The notes: generated from the letters alone by a model not told the origin. DNA of 23,997 bases from Pseudomonadota bacterium (GCA_023422555.1 JAFAGQ010000141.1:1-23997), one strand, 5' to 3'; positions 1 through 7,108 are shown, counted from the first letter of the stretch. Translations and numbers: made by a program.

Positions 1-196
1 CTTTCTTCCACGATGGCAGTAAATTGGCCAGTTTAACGTAGCTGAATTTATTAGACTTATCAGCCTCATACCAGGTCTTTTGCTGAGCTAAGGCTCGGTT
101 AAACACGAAACGACATGAACCAGCAAAACGGCGCATTTGGCGCCGCTGCTGGCCATTGGGCATTAGTTCAAATTTGTATGCCTGGAGTCGCTTCAT
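1..196 (-). CDS. tnpB: TnpB-family RNA-guided nuclease of an IS200/IS605-type element, N-terminal part only
   Basis: Reading the minus strand from the ATG at 196-194 gives 65 residues beginning MKRLQAYKFELMPNGQQRRQ and continuing with RRFAGSCRFVFNRALAQQKT, which is the helix-turn-helix start typical of IS605 OrfB/TnpB proteins. The frame is open to the left edge, so the catalytic RuvC part lies outside the window. In this family TnpB is an RNA-guided DNA endonuclease whose guide RNA comes from the 3' end of the element. No Shine-Dalgarno sequence precedes the ATG, and the predicted transcription start is only about 4 bases upstream, so the mRNA may be nearly leaderless. A LexA-like box overlaps the promoter. 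I cannot tell whether the gene is intact or whether a tnpA partner exists. Confidence 0.88.
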   Translation of the reverse strand, partial: MKRLQAYKFELMPNGQQRRQMRRFAGSCRFVFNRALAQQKTWYEADKSNKFSYVKLANLLPSWKK

Positions 197-201
197 ATAT
201 A

Positions 202-217
202 CTGTATTTATATCCAG
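202..217. promoter_or_regulatory. LexA (SOS)-box-like operator over the tnpB -10
   Basis: The sequence CTGTATTTATATCCAG keeps both CTG/CAG arms at the N10 spacing of the LexA consensus CTGT-N8-ACAG, has an AT-rich centre, and is flanked by TA on the left. One arm base (C for A) departs from consensus. It covers the predicted tnpB -10 at 207-212, the usual geometry of SOS-repressed promoters. It lies 123 bases upstream of the nuclease gene starting at 341, probably too far to repress that gene directly. Confidence 0.5.
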
Positions 218-235
218 TTTTAAGTGTAAAAGCAA
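207..235 (-). promoter_or_regulatory. Predicted promoter of tnpB
   Basis: On the minus strand there is a TTGCTT -35 (complement of 230-235), a 17-base spacer and a TATAAA -10 (complement of 207-212). The predicted start of transcription is near 200, about 4 bases before the tnpB ATG. The call is by eye against the sigma-70 consensus; the -10 matches 5 of 6 and the -35 matches 3 of 6. Confidence 0.5.
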
Positions 236-249
236 GCAATACGGATATA

Positions 250-297
250 GAAATGCTGCGCATTTCGCGTCTTACATCCCCGCCCTGAACGACGGGG
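250..297. mobile_element. Paired hairpins, probable subterminal end of the IS200/IS605-type element
   Basis: Two short hairpins lie upstream of tnpB. The first is a perfect 7-bp stem GAAATGC/GCATTTC at 250-256 and 260-266 with a 3-base loop. The second has CCCCG/CGGGG arms at 278-282 and 293-297. IS200/IS605 elements lack terminal inverted repeats and instead carry subterminal hairpins recognised by TnpA, which fits. The exact element end (probably between about 300 and 320) and its target tetra- or pentanucleotide cannot be set from this sequence alone. Confidence 0.5.
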
Positions 298-340
298 TCT
301 TTCGACGCAGTTGATAAATTTACAGCCTATTATTTGAACA

Positions 341-1738
341 ATGACCACTATCGCCCTGGACAAGCCCTTTGCCTTCGTTGACGTCGAAACAACGGGCGGG
401 TCTGCCTCAACGGATCGCCTCACGGAAATTGCCATCATTCGCTTTGATGGTCATGAGATCAGTTCATGGCAAAGCCTGATCAATCCGCAATGCCGCATTC
501 CGGGTTACATCGAAAGTCTGACGGGCATCAGCAACCGTATGGTGGCTGAGGCGCCTGCCTTTGAAGAAGTGGCCGGACACATTGCACAGTTGCTGGAAGG
601 TCATATTTTCGTGGCACACAATGCACGTTTTGACTATGGCTTCATCAAGAACGCCTTTCGACGGATGGGACAGGACTTCAAAGCCAGCATATTGTGCACG
701 GTTAAACTGTCGCGTCGGCTGTATCCCCAGCATCAAAGGCACGGCCTGGATTATCTGATTCAGCGCCATGGCCTGGAAATGAAAGACAGACACAGGGCGT
801 ACGCCGATGCCTATGCACTGCTACAGTTCTGGCAGAAAATCTGCCAGGATCATGAACCGCAAATCATTCAGGATGCGGTACGTACGCTGATTGCTCGTCC
901 GTCTTTACCACCCCATATCGATGCGGCACAGATCGACGCCTTGCCCAACAGTTTCGGGGTCTACGTGTTCTATGGTGAAAACGAGCTGCCCATTTATATT
1001 GGCAAGAGCAACCGGCTGCGCCAGCGCGTCTTATCCCATTTTGCCAGCGACCACACGGCCCCCAAGGAAATGAAAATTTCCATGCAGATTCGGCGCATTG
1101 AGCATATCTGTTGCGCTGGCGAGGTGGATGCACTGCTCACCGAATCGAAAATGATCAAGGAATGCATGCCGACGCTTAATCGTCAGTTGCGCAGACAGAA
1201 AGATGTTTTTACCTGGCAGCTCGTGGAAAAAAGCCCGGGTCTATGGATTCCGCAATTGCTGGGAGGCACCGACATTACGATCGGGCAGGGCAGTCATTTA
1301 TATGGGTTGTTTTCGTCTGCGCGGGATGCGAAGGAAGCATTGCTGGATATTGTCAAAACGCACAGACTCTGCAAGGGGCTGCTGGGTCTGGAGAAAGTCA
1401 GCAAGGGCTGTCCCTGTTTCGCTCGACAACTCAAAGCGTGCGACGGTGCCTGTGTCGGCCAGGAATTGCCCATCGACCATTCCGCAAGACTAATGGCCGC
1501 ACTGTCAACGCTCAGGCTGCGTGACTGGCCATTCGAAGGGGCGGCACTGCTGCGTGAGGGAAATCTGGTCCATGTCATCCATCAATGGTGCTATCTGGGT
1601 ACGGCAAGAGATGAACAGGAGCTGGACGAACTGATCGCTGGCGGCAGAGGCGATTTTTCGCGGGATACCTATCGAATACTCGTCAAACACCGTCAGAAGC
1701 TCATTGGTGTCAAGGAAGCCTCGCTCGCCCTGGCTTGA
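341..1738 (+). CDS. DnaQ-like 3'-5' exonuclease fused to a Cho/UvrC-type GIY-YIG endonuclease
   Basis: The 465-residue protein has two nuclease modules. Residues about 10-165 form a DEDDh exonuclease like DNA polymerase III epsilon: Exo I VDVETTG with D14 and E16, Exo II HNARFD with D98, Exo III with H151 and D156. Residues about 200-300 form a GIY-YIG domain (GVY at 206-208, YIG at 219-221, metal-site glutamate E268). The similarity to E. coli Cho, from memory, continues to the C-terminus, including the LYGLF, GLLGLE and Cys-rich CPCFARQLKACDGACVG stretches. Cho makes the 3' incision in nucleotide excision repair, so a repair nuclease that also trims DNA is the natural inference. The ATG at 341 has no clear ribosome site; a TATTAT at 328-333 could give a leaderless message. 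A UPF0178 gene follows after 45 bases. It is often annotated simply as polymerase epsilon subunit. Confidence 0.88.
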   Translation: MTTIALDKPFAFVDVETTGGSASTDRLTEIAIIRFDGHEISSWQSLINPQCRIPGYIESLTGISNRMVAEAPAFEEVAGHIAQLLEGHIFVAHNARFDYGFIKNAFRRMGQDFKASILCTVKLSRRLYPQHQRHGLDYLIQRHGLEMKDRHRAYADAYALLQFWQKICQDHEPQIIQDAVRTLIARPSLPPHIDAAQIDALPNSFGVYVFYGENELPIYIGKSNRLRQRVLSHFASDHTAPKEMKISMQIRRIEHICCAGEVDALLTESKMIKECMPTLNRQLRRQKDVFTWQLVEKSPGLWIPQLLGGTDITIGQGSHLYGLFSSARDAKEALLDIVKTHRLCKGLLGLEKVSKGCPCFARQLKACDGACVGQELPIDHSARLMAALSTLRLRDWPFEGAALLREGNLVHVIHQWCYLGTARDEQELDELIAGGRGDFSRDTYRILVKHRQKLIGVKEASLALA

Positions 1739-1783
1739 TATATCATCACTCATCATACCGATCTGTTGAGGCCAGGAGAAATT

Positions 1784-2236
1784 ATGCAAATTTGGGTGGA
1801 TGCTGACGCGTGCCCGGTGGTTATCAAGAACATATTGTTCAGGGCAGCTGTGCGCTGGCAGGTAAAAACCACACTCGTGGCCAATCAGATGCTTAGCGTG
1901 CCTCCCTCCGTCTACATTCAGGCACGTCAGGTGCCGCGTGGCTTTGACGTGGCAGATGCCTATATCAGCATGCATGCATGCGCAGGGGATCTGGTGATTA
2001 CCGCCGACATACCACTGGCTGCCGAGGTGTTGCAAAAGGGCGTTCAGGCATTGAACCCGCGCGGCGAGCTGTATTCCAGTGAGACGATCAAAGAGCGTCT
2101 GGCTAGTCGCGACATGATGGAAGAGCTCCGCAGTGCCGGCATCGAGACGGGTGGGCCGAAATCATTCGATCAGGCAGATACGCGAGCGTTCGCGGGCAAA
2201 CTGGATACCTTGCTGGCGCGTCAGGCAAAGGGCTGA
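1784..2236 (+). CDS. UPF0178 (YaiI/YqxD) family protein
   Basis: A 150-residue cytoplasmic protein starting MQIWVDADACPVVIKNILFR, the characteristic opening of the UPF0178/YaiI/YqxD family, with the later family segments VPRGFDVADAYI and DLVITADIPLA. The acidic residues in WVDADACP and ITADIPLA resemble a PIN-like metal site, but no activity is established for the family. The start at 1784 is chosen because AGGAGA sits 4 bases before it at 1774-1779; an in-frame TTG at 1766 would lie upstream of that site. The length is normal for the family. It probably shares a transcript with the upstream nuclease gene, 45 bases away. Confidence 0.9.
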   Translation: MQIWVDADACPVVIKNILFRAAVRWQVKTTLVANQMLSVPPSVYIQARQVPRGFDVADAYISMHACAGDLVITADIPLAAEVLQKGVQALNPRGELYSSETIKERLASRDMMEELRSAGIETGGPKSFDQADTRAFAGKLDTLLARQAKG

Positions 2237-2360
2237 AGAGGCTGAAAAGACTGAATGAGATGCATTCTCCCCCTTCGGTAACCTGTAGAAATAAACCGGA
2301 CAGGGAATGGAAACCCGGCGAAATCCCAGTCATATTTGGTAATAGATTTCCCTGATATTC

Positions 2361-2374
2361 GTGATTAAGATCAA
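2361..2374. promoter_or_regulatory. FNR/Dnr-like box upstream of the His-rich protein gene
   Basis: GTGATTAAGATCAA matches TTGAT-N4-ATCAA at 9 of 10 arm positions. A perfect 12-bp palindrome CTTTTGCAAAAG follows at 2381-2392. Both lie in the 202-base spacer before the gene at 2439. I could not find a convincing -10 at the spacing expected for class II activation from this box, so regulation is only suggested. Nothing else is recognisable in 2237-2438. Confidence 0.3.
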
Positions 2375-2438
2375 ACCATGCTTTTGCAAAAGATGTAGTG
2401 CTGCAAAAAAATTTATTTATCCGAAAAGGAGTTTGATA

Positions 2439-2750
2439 ATGATTACGATCAGAAAACTGCTTGCTGCCACGCTTGCTACGCTATCTCTTGGGATGGCAGG
2501 GTCCGCAGTCGCGGCCGACCATCATCGCGGCCCTGGCTTTTATGAGCACGCCCGCGTAATGAACGTGGATCACAGACGTCATGGAGACAGGCATTACAAT
2601 CGTCATCACCCACGCTATGGGCACCATCGCGGCTGGCACAGACCACCTCCACCTCCACCACGTTTCAGCCGTCACCACCATCGTCCCCATCATTGGAAAC
2701 GGCATGATCATCGGCCACCAAGACCTTACCGTTCACACCACGTGTGGTAA
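2439..2750 (+). CDS. Secreted His/Pro/Arg-rich small protein, function unknown
   Basis: A 103-residue protein. Residues 1-26 look like a signal peptide (positive MITIRKLL, hydrophobic core, AVA-A cleavage site). The mature part of about 77 residues contains about 20 histidines, many as HH or HHH, with a run of six prolines and many arginines and tyrosines; no cysteine is present. Such composition suits periplasmic metal binding (nickel, copper or zinc), but this is inferred from composition only. The start at 2439 is supported by AAAAGGAG at 2424-2431, 7 bases upstream; the longer reading frame to 2361 would bury the signal peptide. It is flanked by an FNR-like box upstream and an inverted repeat downstream. 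Its bias is compositional, so homology calls would be unreliable. Confidence 0.75.
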   Translation: MITIRKLLAATLATLSLGMAGSAVAADHHRGPGFYEHARVMNVDHRRHGDRHYNRHHPRYGHHRGWHRPPPPPPRFSRHHHRPHHWKRHDHRPPRPYRSHHVW

Positions 2751-2804
2751 TATTTGATCAGCAGTGACTTACATAAAACGTAAGCAATGGCAGAGCCCGC
2801 TCTT

Positions 2805-2848
2805 CAATTGAAATTTTTTAACGCAATAATTATCTGAGATTTCAATTG
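2805..2848. repeat. Perfect 10-bp inverted repeat upstream of the DUF1328 gene
   Basis: CAATTGAAAT at 2805-2814 and ATTTCAATTG at 2839-2848 are exact reverse complements separated by 24 AT-rich bases. The arm centres are 34 bases apart, close to three helical turns. It may be a dimeric operator or a stem in the leader of the gene at 2908. The rest of the 2751-2907 spacer shows only a small cttac/gtaag repeat near 2768-2784. Confidence 0.4.
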
Positions 2849-2907
2849 TGTCGTATTGCGGGTCTGCTTCAGTATCATCCATTACAGTAACCAAGCAGGA
2901 GAAGCGA

Positions 2908-3069
2908 ATGTTACATTATGCCGTTGTCTTTTTTATCATTGCTATTATTGCCGCCGTTCTGGGTTTTGGCGGGATCGCAGCCGGTGCCGCGTCCATTGCC
3001 AAAGTCCTGTTTGTCGTGTTCATTGTGTTGGCTATTCTTTCGCTGATTTTTGGCGGCCGATTCAAATAG
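2908..3069 (+). CDS. DUF1328/UPF0391 (YtjA-type) small membrane protein
   Basis: A 53-residue protein that is almost entirely two transmembrane helices, about residues 4-25 and 30-48, separated by a small-residue turn (GGIAAGAASIAK). This matches the widespread DUF1328/YtjA family in length and in the FGGIAAGAASIAK-type middle. The family sits in the inner membrane and has no established reaction; members are often stress-induced, which is family knowledge rather than something seen here. The ATG at 2908 is preceded by CAGGAGAAG. A perfect inverted repeat lies 60 bases upstream and a hairpin terminator follows the stop. Confidence 0.9.
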   Translation: MLHYAVVFFIIAIIAAVLGFGGIAAGAASIAKVLFVVFIVLAILSLIFGGRFK

Positions 3070-3077
3070 GACACCAG

Positions 3078-3094
3078 GCCGATCGCTGATCGGC
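3078..3094. terminator. Hairpin between convergent genes
   Basis: GCCGATC and GATCGGC form a perfect 7-bp stem with a 3-base loop between the stop of the DUF1328 gene (3069) and the stop of the MFS gene (3099, opposite strand). The following T-rich stretch is weak, so it is probably a bidirectional but inefficient terminator. Confidence 0.55.
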
Positions 3095-3098
3095 AGTC

Positions 3099-4340
3099 TT
3101 AAGCGGTATCTGACTGGGACGGCATGCGCATCTGCTTCAACAACAATATTGCAGCAAGCAGCATGACCGCCCCAGTCATGATGAATACGGCGGTATAGCC
3201 AGCCTGATTGGCAACAAACCCGCCAGCCAGCGGTCCAAGCACGAGTCCCGCATATTGCGTGGATGTTGCATATCCAAGAACGCCGCCGGCCGCACTGGCC
3301 GGAACATGATGACGAATTACCGCCGTTAATGCAGGCATGATCGCGCAAAGCGTCATACCCATCAGAAATCGCAGCGTAATAAACTGCCAGTCTGCCTGCG
3401 CCATCCCTTGAAAAAACAACAGAAATGCCGTGGCGGTGAAACTGGCTACCAGAATTTTCATGTGGCCGTGACGGTCTCCCCAGCGACCTGCATACGAAGA
3501 GAACAGCATGCTGCCAAATGCCGTGGCAGACATGGCGATGCCCGCCAGTAAAGGAATATGATCAGTCATGGTTCTGAGAGAGCCAAGATAGAGTGTGATT
3601 ATGGGCTCGACGGACATATTGGCAAACATGAGCAGCGTACCGGCCAGCAGCATGTACAGCACCAGATTGCGGTTTCTTCCTGCTTTCCAGAATGCGTACG
3701 GAACGGTACCATCATTGTCCGCCTTGCGCGGCTTGTGAGTTTCCCTGATCAGAAATGCGGTGCAGAAAAACGCGATCAGAATGATACCGCCGGCCACGAA
3801 AAATGTGAGTCGAATCCCCAGCAAGGCGGGTACGATCCCACCCACTAGCGGCCCCAGCAAATTACCGGCCAGGGTGCCGGAAGCCAGCATGCCGACTGCC
3901 CAGCCGGTATGCTCCCTGGGAGTTTGCGTGGCAACAAGGATAGTTGCACCAGATGCGTAACCTCCCAGAAGTCCAACCAGCAATCGCAGCCAGAACAGTT
4001 GCCACACAGTCTGGGCGCAGCCGATAAGCGCTATGCCAATTGCCATACCAAGACTGGCGCGAATCAGAATAAGTTTTCTTCCATATCGATCAGCGAAGCG
4101 ACCCCATACCGGCGCCATAATACCTGCAGCCAGAAATGTCACGCTGAACACACGTCCGGACCAGCTGACGATCTCCTCGGGATCGCTTACGCCCAGCTGC
4201 CTGATATACACCGGCAGAATAGGCAAAATCAGGGTCATGGCCAGAATCGTGGTAAAGGAACCGAATAGACAAACATACAGATTCTGTTTCCAGGCAGTCT
4301 GCAGCGTATCGTTATTGTCTTCGGTCGTCGTGCTGGTCAT
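3099..4340 (-). CDS. MFS transporter, DHA1/MdtG-like drug exporter
   Basis: A 413-residue inner-membrane protein with about 12 hydrophobic segments in two halves. The loop after the second helix carries the MFS motif A, GRFADRYGRKLIL, and the second half has the degenerate copy GRWGDRHGHMKIL. The fifth helix region ASGTLAGNLLGPLVGG resembles antiporter motif C, which marks proton-coupled drug exporters. The overall pattern is MdtG-like, so efflux of a small molecule is likely, but the substrate cannot be read. The start at 4340 (MTSTTTEDNN) is chosen over an in-frame TTG at 4385, whose extra residues are unlike the family and lack a ribosome site. It is transcribed alone, divergent from the gene at 4714. 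Confidence 0.88.
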   Translation of the reverse strand: MTSTTTEDNNDTLQTAWKQNLYVCLFGSFTTILAMTLILPILPVYIRQLGVSDPEEIVSWSGRVFSVTFLAAGIMAPVWGRFADRYGRKLILIRASLGMAIGIALIGCAQTVWQLFWLRLLVGLLGGYASGATILVATQTPREHTGWAVGMLASGTLAGNLLGPLVGGIVPALLGIRLTFFVAGGIILIAFFCTAFLIRETHKPRKADNDGTVPYAFWKAGRNRNLVLYMLLAGTLLMFANMSVEPIITLYLGSLRTMTDHIPLLAGIAMSATAFGSMLFSSYAGRWGDRHGHMKILVASFTATAFLLFFQGMAQADWQFITLRFLMGMTLCAIMPALTAVIRHHVPASAAGGVLGYATSTQYAGLVLGPLAGGFVANQAGYTAVFIMTGAVMLLAAILLLKQMRMPSQSDTA

Positions 4341-4713
4341 AAGTAAGGTGGGTCTGTTAGGAAGCAGAGGGCGTCTGTCACCCAAAGTGCCCTGGAAGGA
4401 TCCGCCGACGATCTACATCTCAACACCGCCGGATCCGGGCAAAAGTTCTAATGTAATCACATTCGTAATAGCGCTGCTTAAAAAAACCTGAACTTCAGGC
4501 AAATATTGCTGATATGTCGCGGTATGAGGATAGAGCCTGATGGATTTGTATGATTTACGCGACGACACATATGGATTGAAATCAGGTGATGCAAACAGTG
4601 GCGCATTTTCTTATACAATCGGCCGTCAATAAATCATTCTGGCTCCAATATGGCCGTGTCAGCACGAATACAAGCTGTGTCGTCGAACCATCGTTCCGGA
4701 TCGCGCTAATAAT
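4341..4713. other. Divergent spacer between the MFS and PIG-L genes
   Basis: No gene is visible in this 373-base spacer. It holds three small symmetric elements: GGATCCG/CGGATCC at 4398-4404 and 4430-4436, AATGT-AATC-ACATT at 4450-4463, and the hairpin with A/T tract at 4480-4499. For the plus-strand gene, TATACA at 4612-4617 is a possible -10, but no good -35 is present at 17 bases. The symmetric elements sit 60-160 bases before the MFS start and could bind a local regulator; none matches a consensus I can name. Confidence 0.4.
4480..4499 (-). terminator. Small hairpin followed by a T tract on the minus strand
   Basis: Read on the minus strand, the inverted repeat CCTGAAGTTCAGG (5-bp stem, 3-base loop) is followed directly by seven T residues (complement of 4480-4486), the look of a short intrinsic terminator. 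No minus-strand gene ends here, so it may block antisense transcription entering from the divergent region, or be chance in an AT-rich spacer. Confidence 0.3.
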
Positions 4714-7035
4714 ATGAACCTGTCATCGTTGCTGGCTTTTCAACAGTCGCTGCCAAAGGTGTGCATGGTGGCAGCAATCCTTTGTGTCAGCCTGACAGGC
4801 CGGGATGTAATGGCGGCACCAGGCGCTTCTGCAACAAACCCATCGAATCCGCCGGCCACGGCAAGCCCGCATGTCAGTCGACTATCGCCGACAGCCAAAC
4901 TGACAGGTACGAAAACGCCGGTTGCTCCGGCGGATAAAAACAAATCACAGACGCAATGTAATGGACGGCGCGATCAGGTGTTTGTTGCTCATGAAGATGA
5001 TGATCTTCTTTTCATGAATCCGGACATCCACGATACGATACGTGCCGGCGGCTGCATACAGGTTGTCTATCTGACGGCAGGTGAGCGTGGAGAAGGCGTC
5101 AAATACATGTCGGAGCGCGAAGACGGCGTGCGCGCCGCCTATGCACTCATGGCCGGTGTTCCAAATGTCTGGGAATCTGCTCCCTTGCTGATCAATAAAG
5201 TGCAGATCGCACAGTATTCGCTCGCCAGAAATCCTCGCGTTTCACTGGTATTCATGCGGCTCAAGGACCCTTGGCTGAACAAGGGCTGGGGTGATCTGAC
5301 ACCGTTGTCGCGCCTGGAAATCCAGCCCCAGCAGATGGCACAGGCACTGGGTGAATATTTTGAAACGTATACGCGCGAATCCATGGTCAAAACTCTGTCG
5401 GGGCTTATCCTGCGATTTGAACCCGGCAAGATCAGACGCATGGATGACAACGTGCAAATCCCGTATAACAAACTGTGCTGGCGCTGCATCGGTCATGATC
5501 ACCCTGATCATATAGCATCAGCGCGGCTTGTTCGGGACGCCATGGCTGTGACCGCGGGAAATTTCGAGGCGATCTCTTACGTGGATTATCCCAGTCAGGA
5601 GCGACCCGTCACACTGACGCTGAAGCAGCTGTCTGAAAAATCCCGCGTCTTCAATCTGTATGCTCAATATGATTACCTGTACTGCAGTGTTCCTTTGAAT
5701 TGCAAGGAGCCGCTGGGTCCGGCCGCCTTGTGGGCCGAGCGTCAGTATTATTCGACACAGTCAGACACGCCGGTTTCAGTCGTGCACACCGAAGGTACGG
5801 GCTCGCTGCTGTTTACCCGCGGGGAATACAGCAACGCTGCCGCTTACTGGAGCGAACGCGATGCGCGCTGGACGGTGCTGGGCGGATTAATTTATACAAC
5901 CGTCAGACCCTTTATTGAACCGTCGGGCAGGGTAGGCGTTTTTGCACGTGATGGTCAGGGGCAATTGTATTTTCGTCGCGCGCGTACGGCGACTCTAAGG
6001 ACTGAGGCGGATTGGACACCCTGGTATCGGATCAGGGTTCCGCTCACGACACAGCCGCAAATCGTCAGCTCGGACAAGGAGCTGGATGCCGTCGCCATGG
6101 GCGCCGATGGCTTCTATTATTATTTTCGTTCACAGAACATGCATAACTGGCAGTACAGCCGGCTTCCGGTACTGAAAGCGGCCAGTCAGTCATTTTCCTT
6201 TCTGCAGGTCGGGCAACAGCAGGTGGTGCTTGCCCAGACATTAAAGGGCGAATTCTGGATTGCGGTTCATCATCAAAAAACAGGCTGGACACCGTGGACC
6301 ATAGCCGAAGGTCCTGATGGTCAGGGCGGACTGTTCGCACTGGCACCCGACAGCAAGACCTTACTGGCGTACTATCGCAACCGGACGGATGGCCGGCTGA
6401 ATCTGGCCGTGGGTGCGCTGGATTTGCAGTCTGCTGCATCCACACTGCGCTGGACTTCGTACCGTGAACTGGGGCCGGAATTTCAGGGAGTGCCAGCCAT
6501 CCTGAAATCGCCATCCGGAACGATGATTGTGGCCACCATGAGCCGGACGGGTAAATCGATCTGGACGCTCATTGGAGACAAGGAAAGTCGCATCAAAGGA
6601 CCGTTCGCCTCGGTACCGGCGCTGGTGAAAAGTGATGGTGCCGTTATGTTGTATGCACGACGCGCGAATGATAATCGCTGGATTCAGCAATATGCGCCCA
6701 TGCGTCTGGAGGATGGCGACTGGAAAGAGATCGACACGATTATGGCGCCACCATTTTATGGCGGTAGTTCTTTTGACGGGACGAGCGATATTCCGGAAGA
6801 GGATCAGGCTCAGCAACGGCTGCAGCGTGCCCAGGAAGCCGGCGCCACGCCTCAGAGTGTCGTACCAGCCAAATCGGGCATCGTCCCCGCTGTCGGGCCA
6901 CAGATTCCGCGGACAGGGACGCTTCCGCTGCCACATATTCAGACACCGGCGCGGGAATCGCAATTACAGGGATCTCCAATGATTCAGCCAACAGATCGCA
7001 TAGCACCGGACCTGCCGGGATCGTCTGAAGATTAA
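4714..7035 (+). CDS. Secreted PIG-L-type deacetylase with predicted C-terminal beta-propeller
   Basis: A 773-residue exported protein. Residues 1-35 look like a signal peptide (hydrophobic VCMVAAILCVSL), followed by a Pro/Thr/Ala-rich linker to about 80. Residues about 85-350 form a PIG-L/LmbE fold: the AHPDDE motif appears as AHEDDD (H93, D95, D96) and the distal zinc histidine lies in GHDHPDH at 260-266. The family hydrolyses N-acetyl groups from sugars, so an extracytoplasmic amino-sugar substrate is likely. Residues about 365-690 carry repeated Trp-containing units (DWTPW, GWTPW, LRWTSY, NRWIQQ), suggesting a PLL-like beta-propeller that could bind glycans. Residues 690-773 are Pro/Gln-rich and probably unstructured. 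The ATG lacks a clear ribosome site. The substrate is unknown, and the gene is not next to a polysaccharide cluster. Confidence 0.8.
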   Translation: MNLSSLLAFQQSLPKVCMVAAILCVSLTGRDVMAAPGASATNPSNPPATASPHVSRLSPTAKLTGTKTPVAPADKNKSQTQCNGRRDQVFVAHEDDDLLFMNPDIHDTIRAGGCIQVVYLTAGERGEGVKYMSEREDGVRAAYALMAGVPNVWESAPLLINKVQIAQYSLARNPRVSLVFMRLKDPWLNKGWGDLTPLSRLEIQPQQMAQALGEYFETYTRESMVKTLSGLILRFEPGKIRRMDDNVQIPYNKLCWRCIGHDHPDHIASARLVRDAMAVTAGNFEAISYVDYPSQERPVTLTLKQLSEKSRVFNLYAQYDYLYCSVPLNCKEPLGPAALWAERQYYSTQSDTPVSVVHTEGTGSLLFTRGEYSNAAAYWSERDARWTVLGGLIYTTVRPFIEPSGRVGVFARDGQGQLYFRRARTATLRTEADWTPWYRIRVPLTTQPQIVSSDKELDAVAMGADGFYYYFRSQNMHNWQYSRLPVLKAASQSFSFLQVGQQQVVLAQTLKGEFWIAVHHQKTGWTPWTIAEGPDGQGGLFALAPDSKTLLAYYRNRTDGRLNLAVGALDLQSAASTLRWTSYRELGPEFQGVPAILKSPSGTMIVATMSRTGKSIWTLIGDKESRIKGPFASVPALVKSDGAVMLYARRANDNRWIQQYAPMRLEDGDWKEIDTIMAPPFYGGSSFDGTSDIPEEDQAQQRLQRAQEAGATPQSVVPAKSGIVPAVGPQIPRTGTLPLPHIQTPARESQLQGSPMIQPTDRIAPDLPGSSED

Positions 7036-7044
7036 GCGTCAGGG

Positions 7045-7099
7045 CTGCGGATTCATTGGTACAATTTGCGCTGATATAACCCACCTGTGTAATCCGCAG
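7045..7099 (+). promoter_or_regulatory. Predicted ung promoter framed by a 9-bp inverted repeat
   Basis: CTGCGGATT at 7045-7053 and AATCCGCAG at 7091-7099 are exact reverse complements. Between them lies TGATATAAC, an extended -10 (TATAAC at 7075-7080, TG one base before it), with a poor TTCATT -35 at 7052-7057 and a 17-base spacer. The right arm would be in the ung leader, 9 bases before the ATG at 7109, which has no obvious Shine-Dalgarno sequence. Confidence 0.4.
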
Positions 7100-7108
7100 A
7101 ACGCCGCT

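Noticed and set aside
1505..2035. 176-codon minus-strand open frame across the first two genes
   Set aside because: It overlaps two well-supported plus-strand genes and reads as low-information shadow sequence.
4341..4385. Longer N-terminus of the MFS protein from a TTG
   Set aside because: The added residues are unlike MFS proteins and no ribosome site precedes the TTG; the ATG at 4340 gives a normal start.
6361..6963. 200-codon minus-strand open frame
   Set aside because: Antisense to the C-terminal half of the deacetylase gene, with no ribosome site and no recognisable domain.
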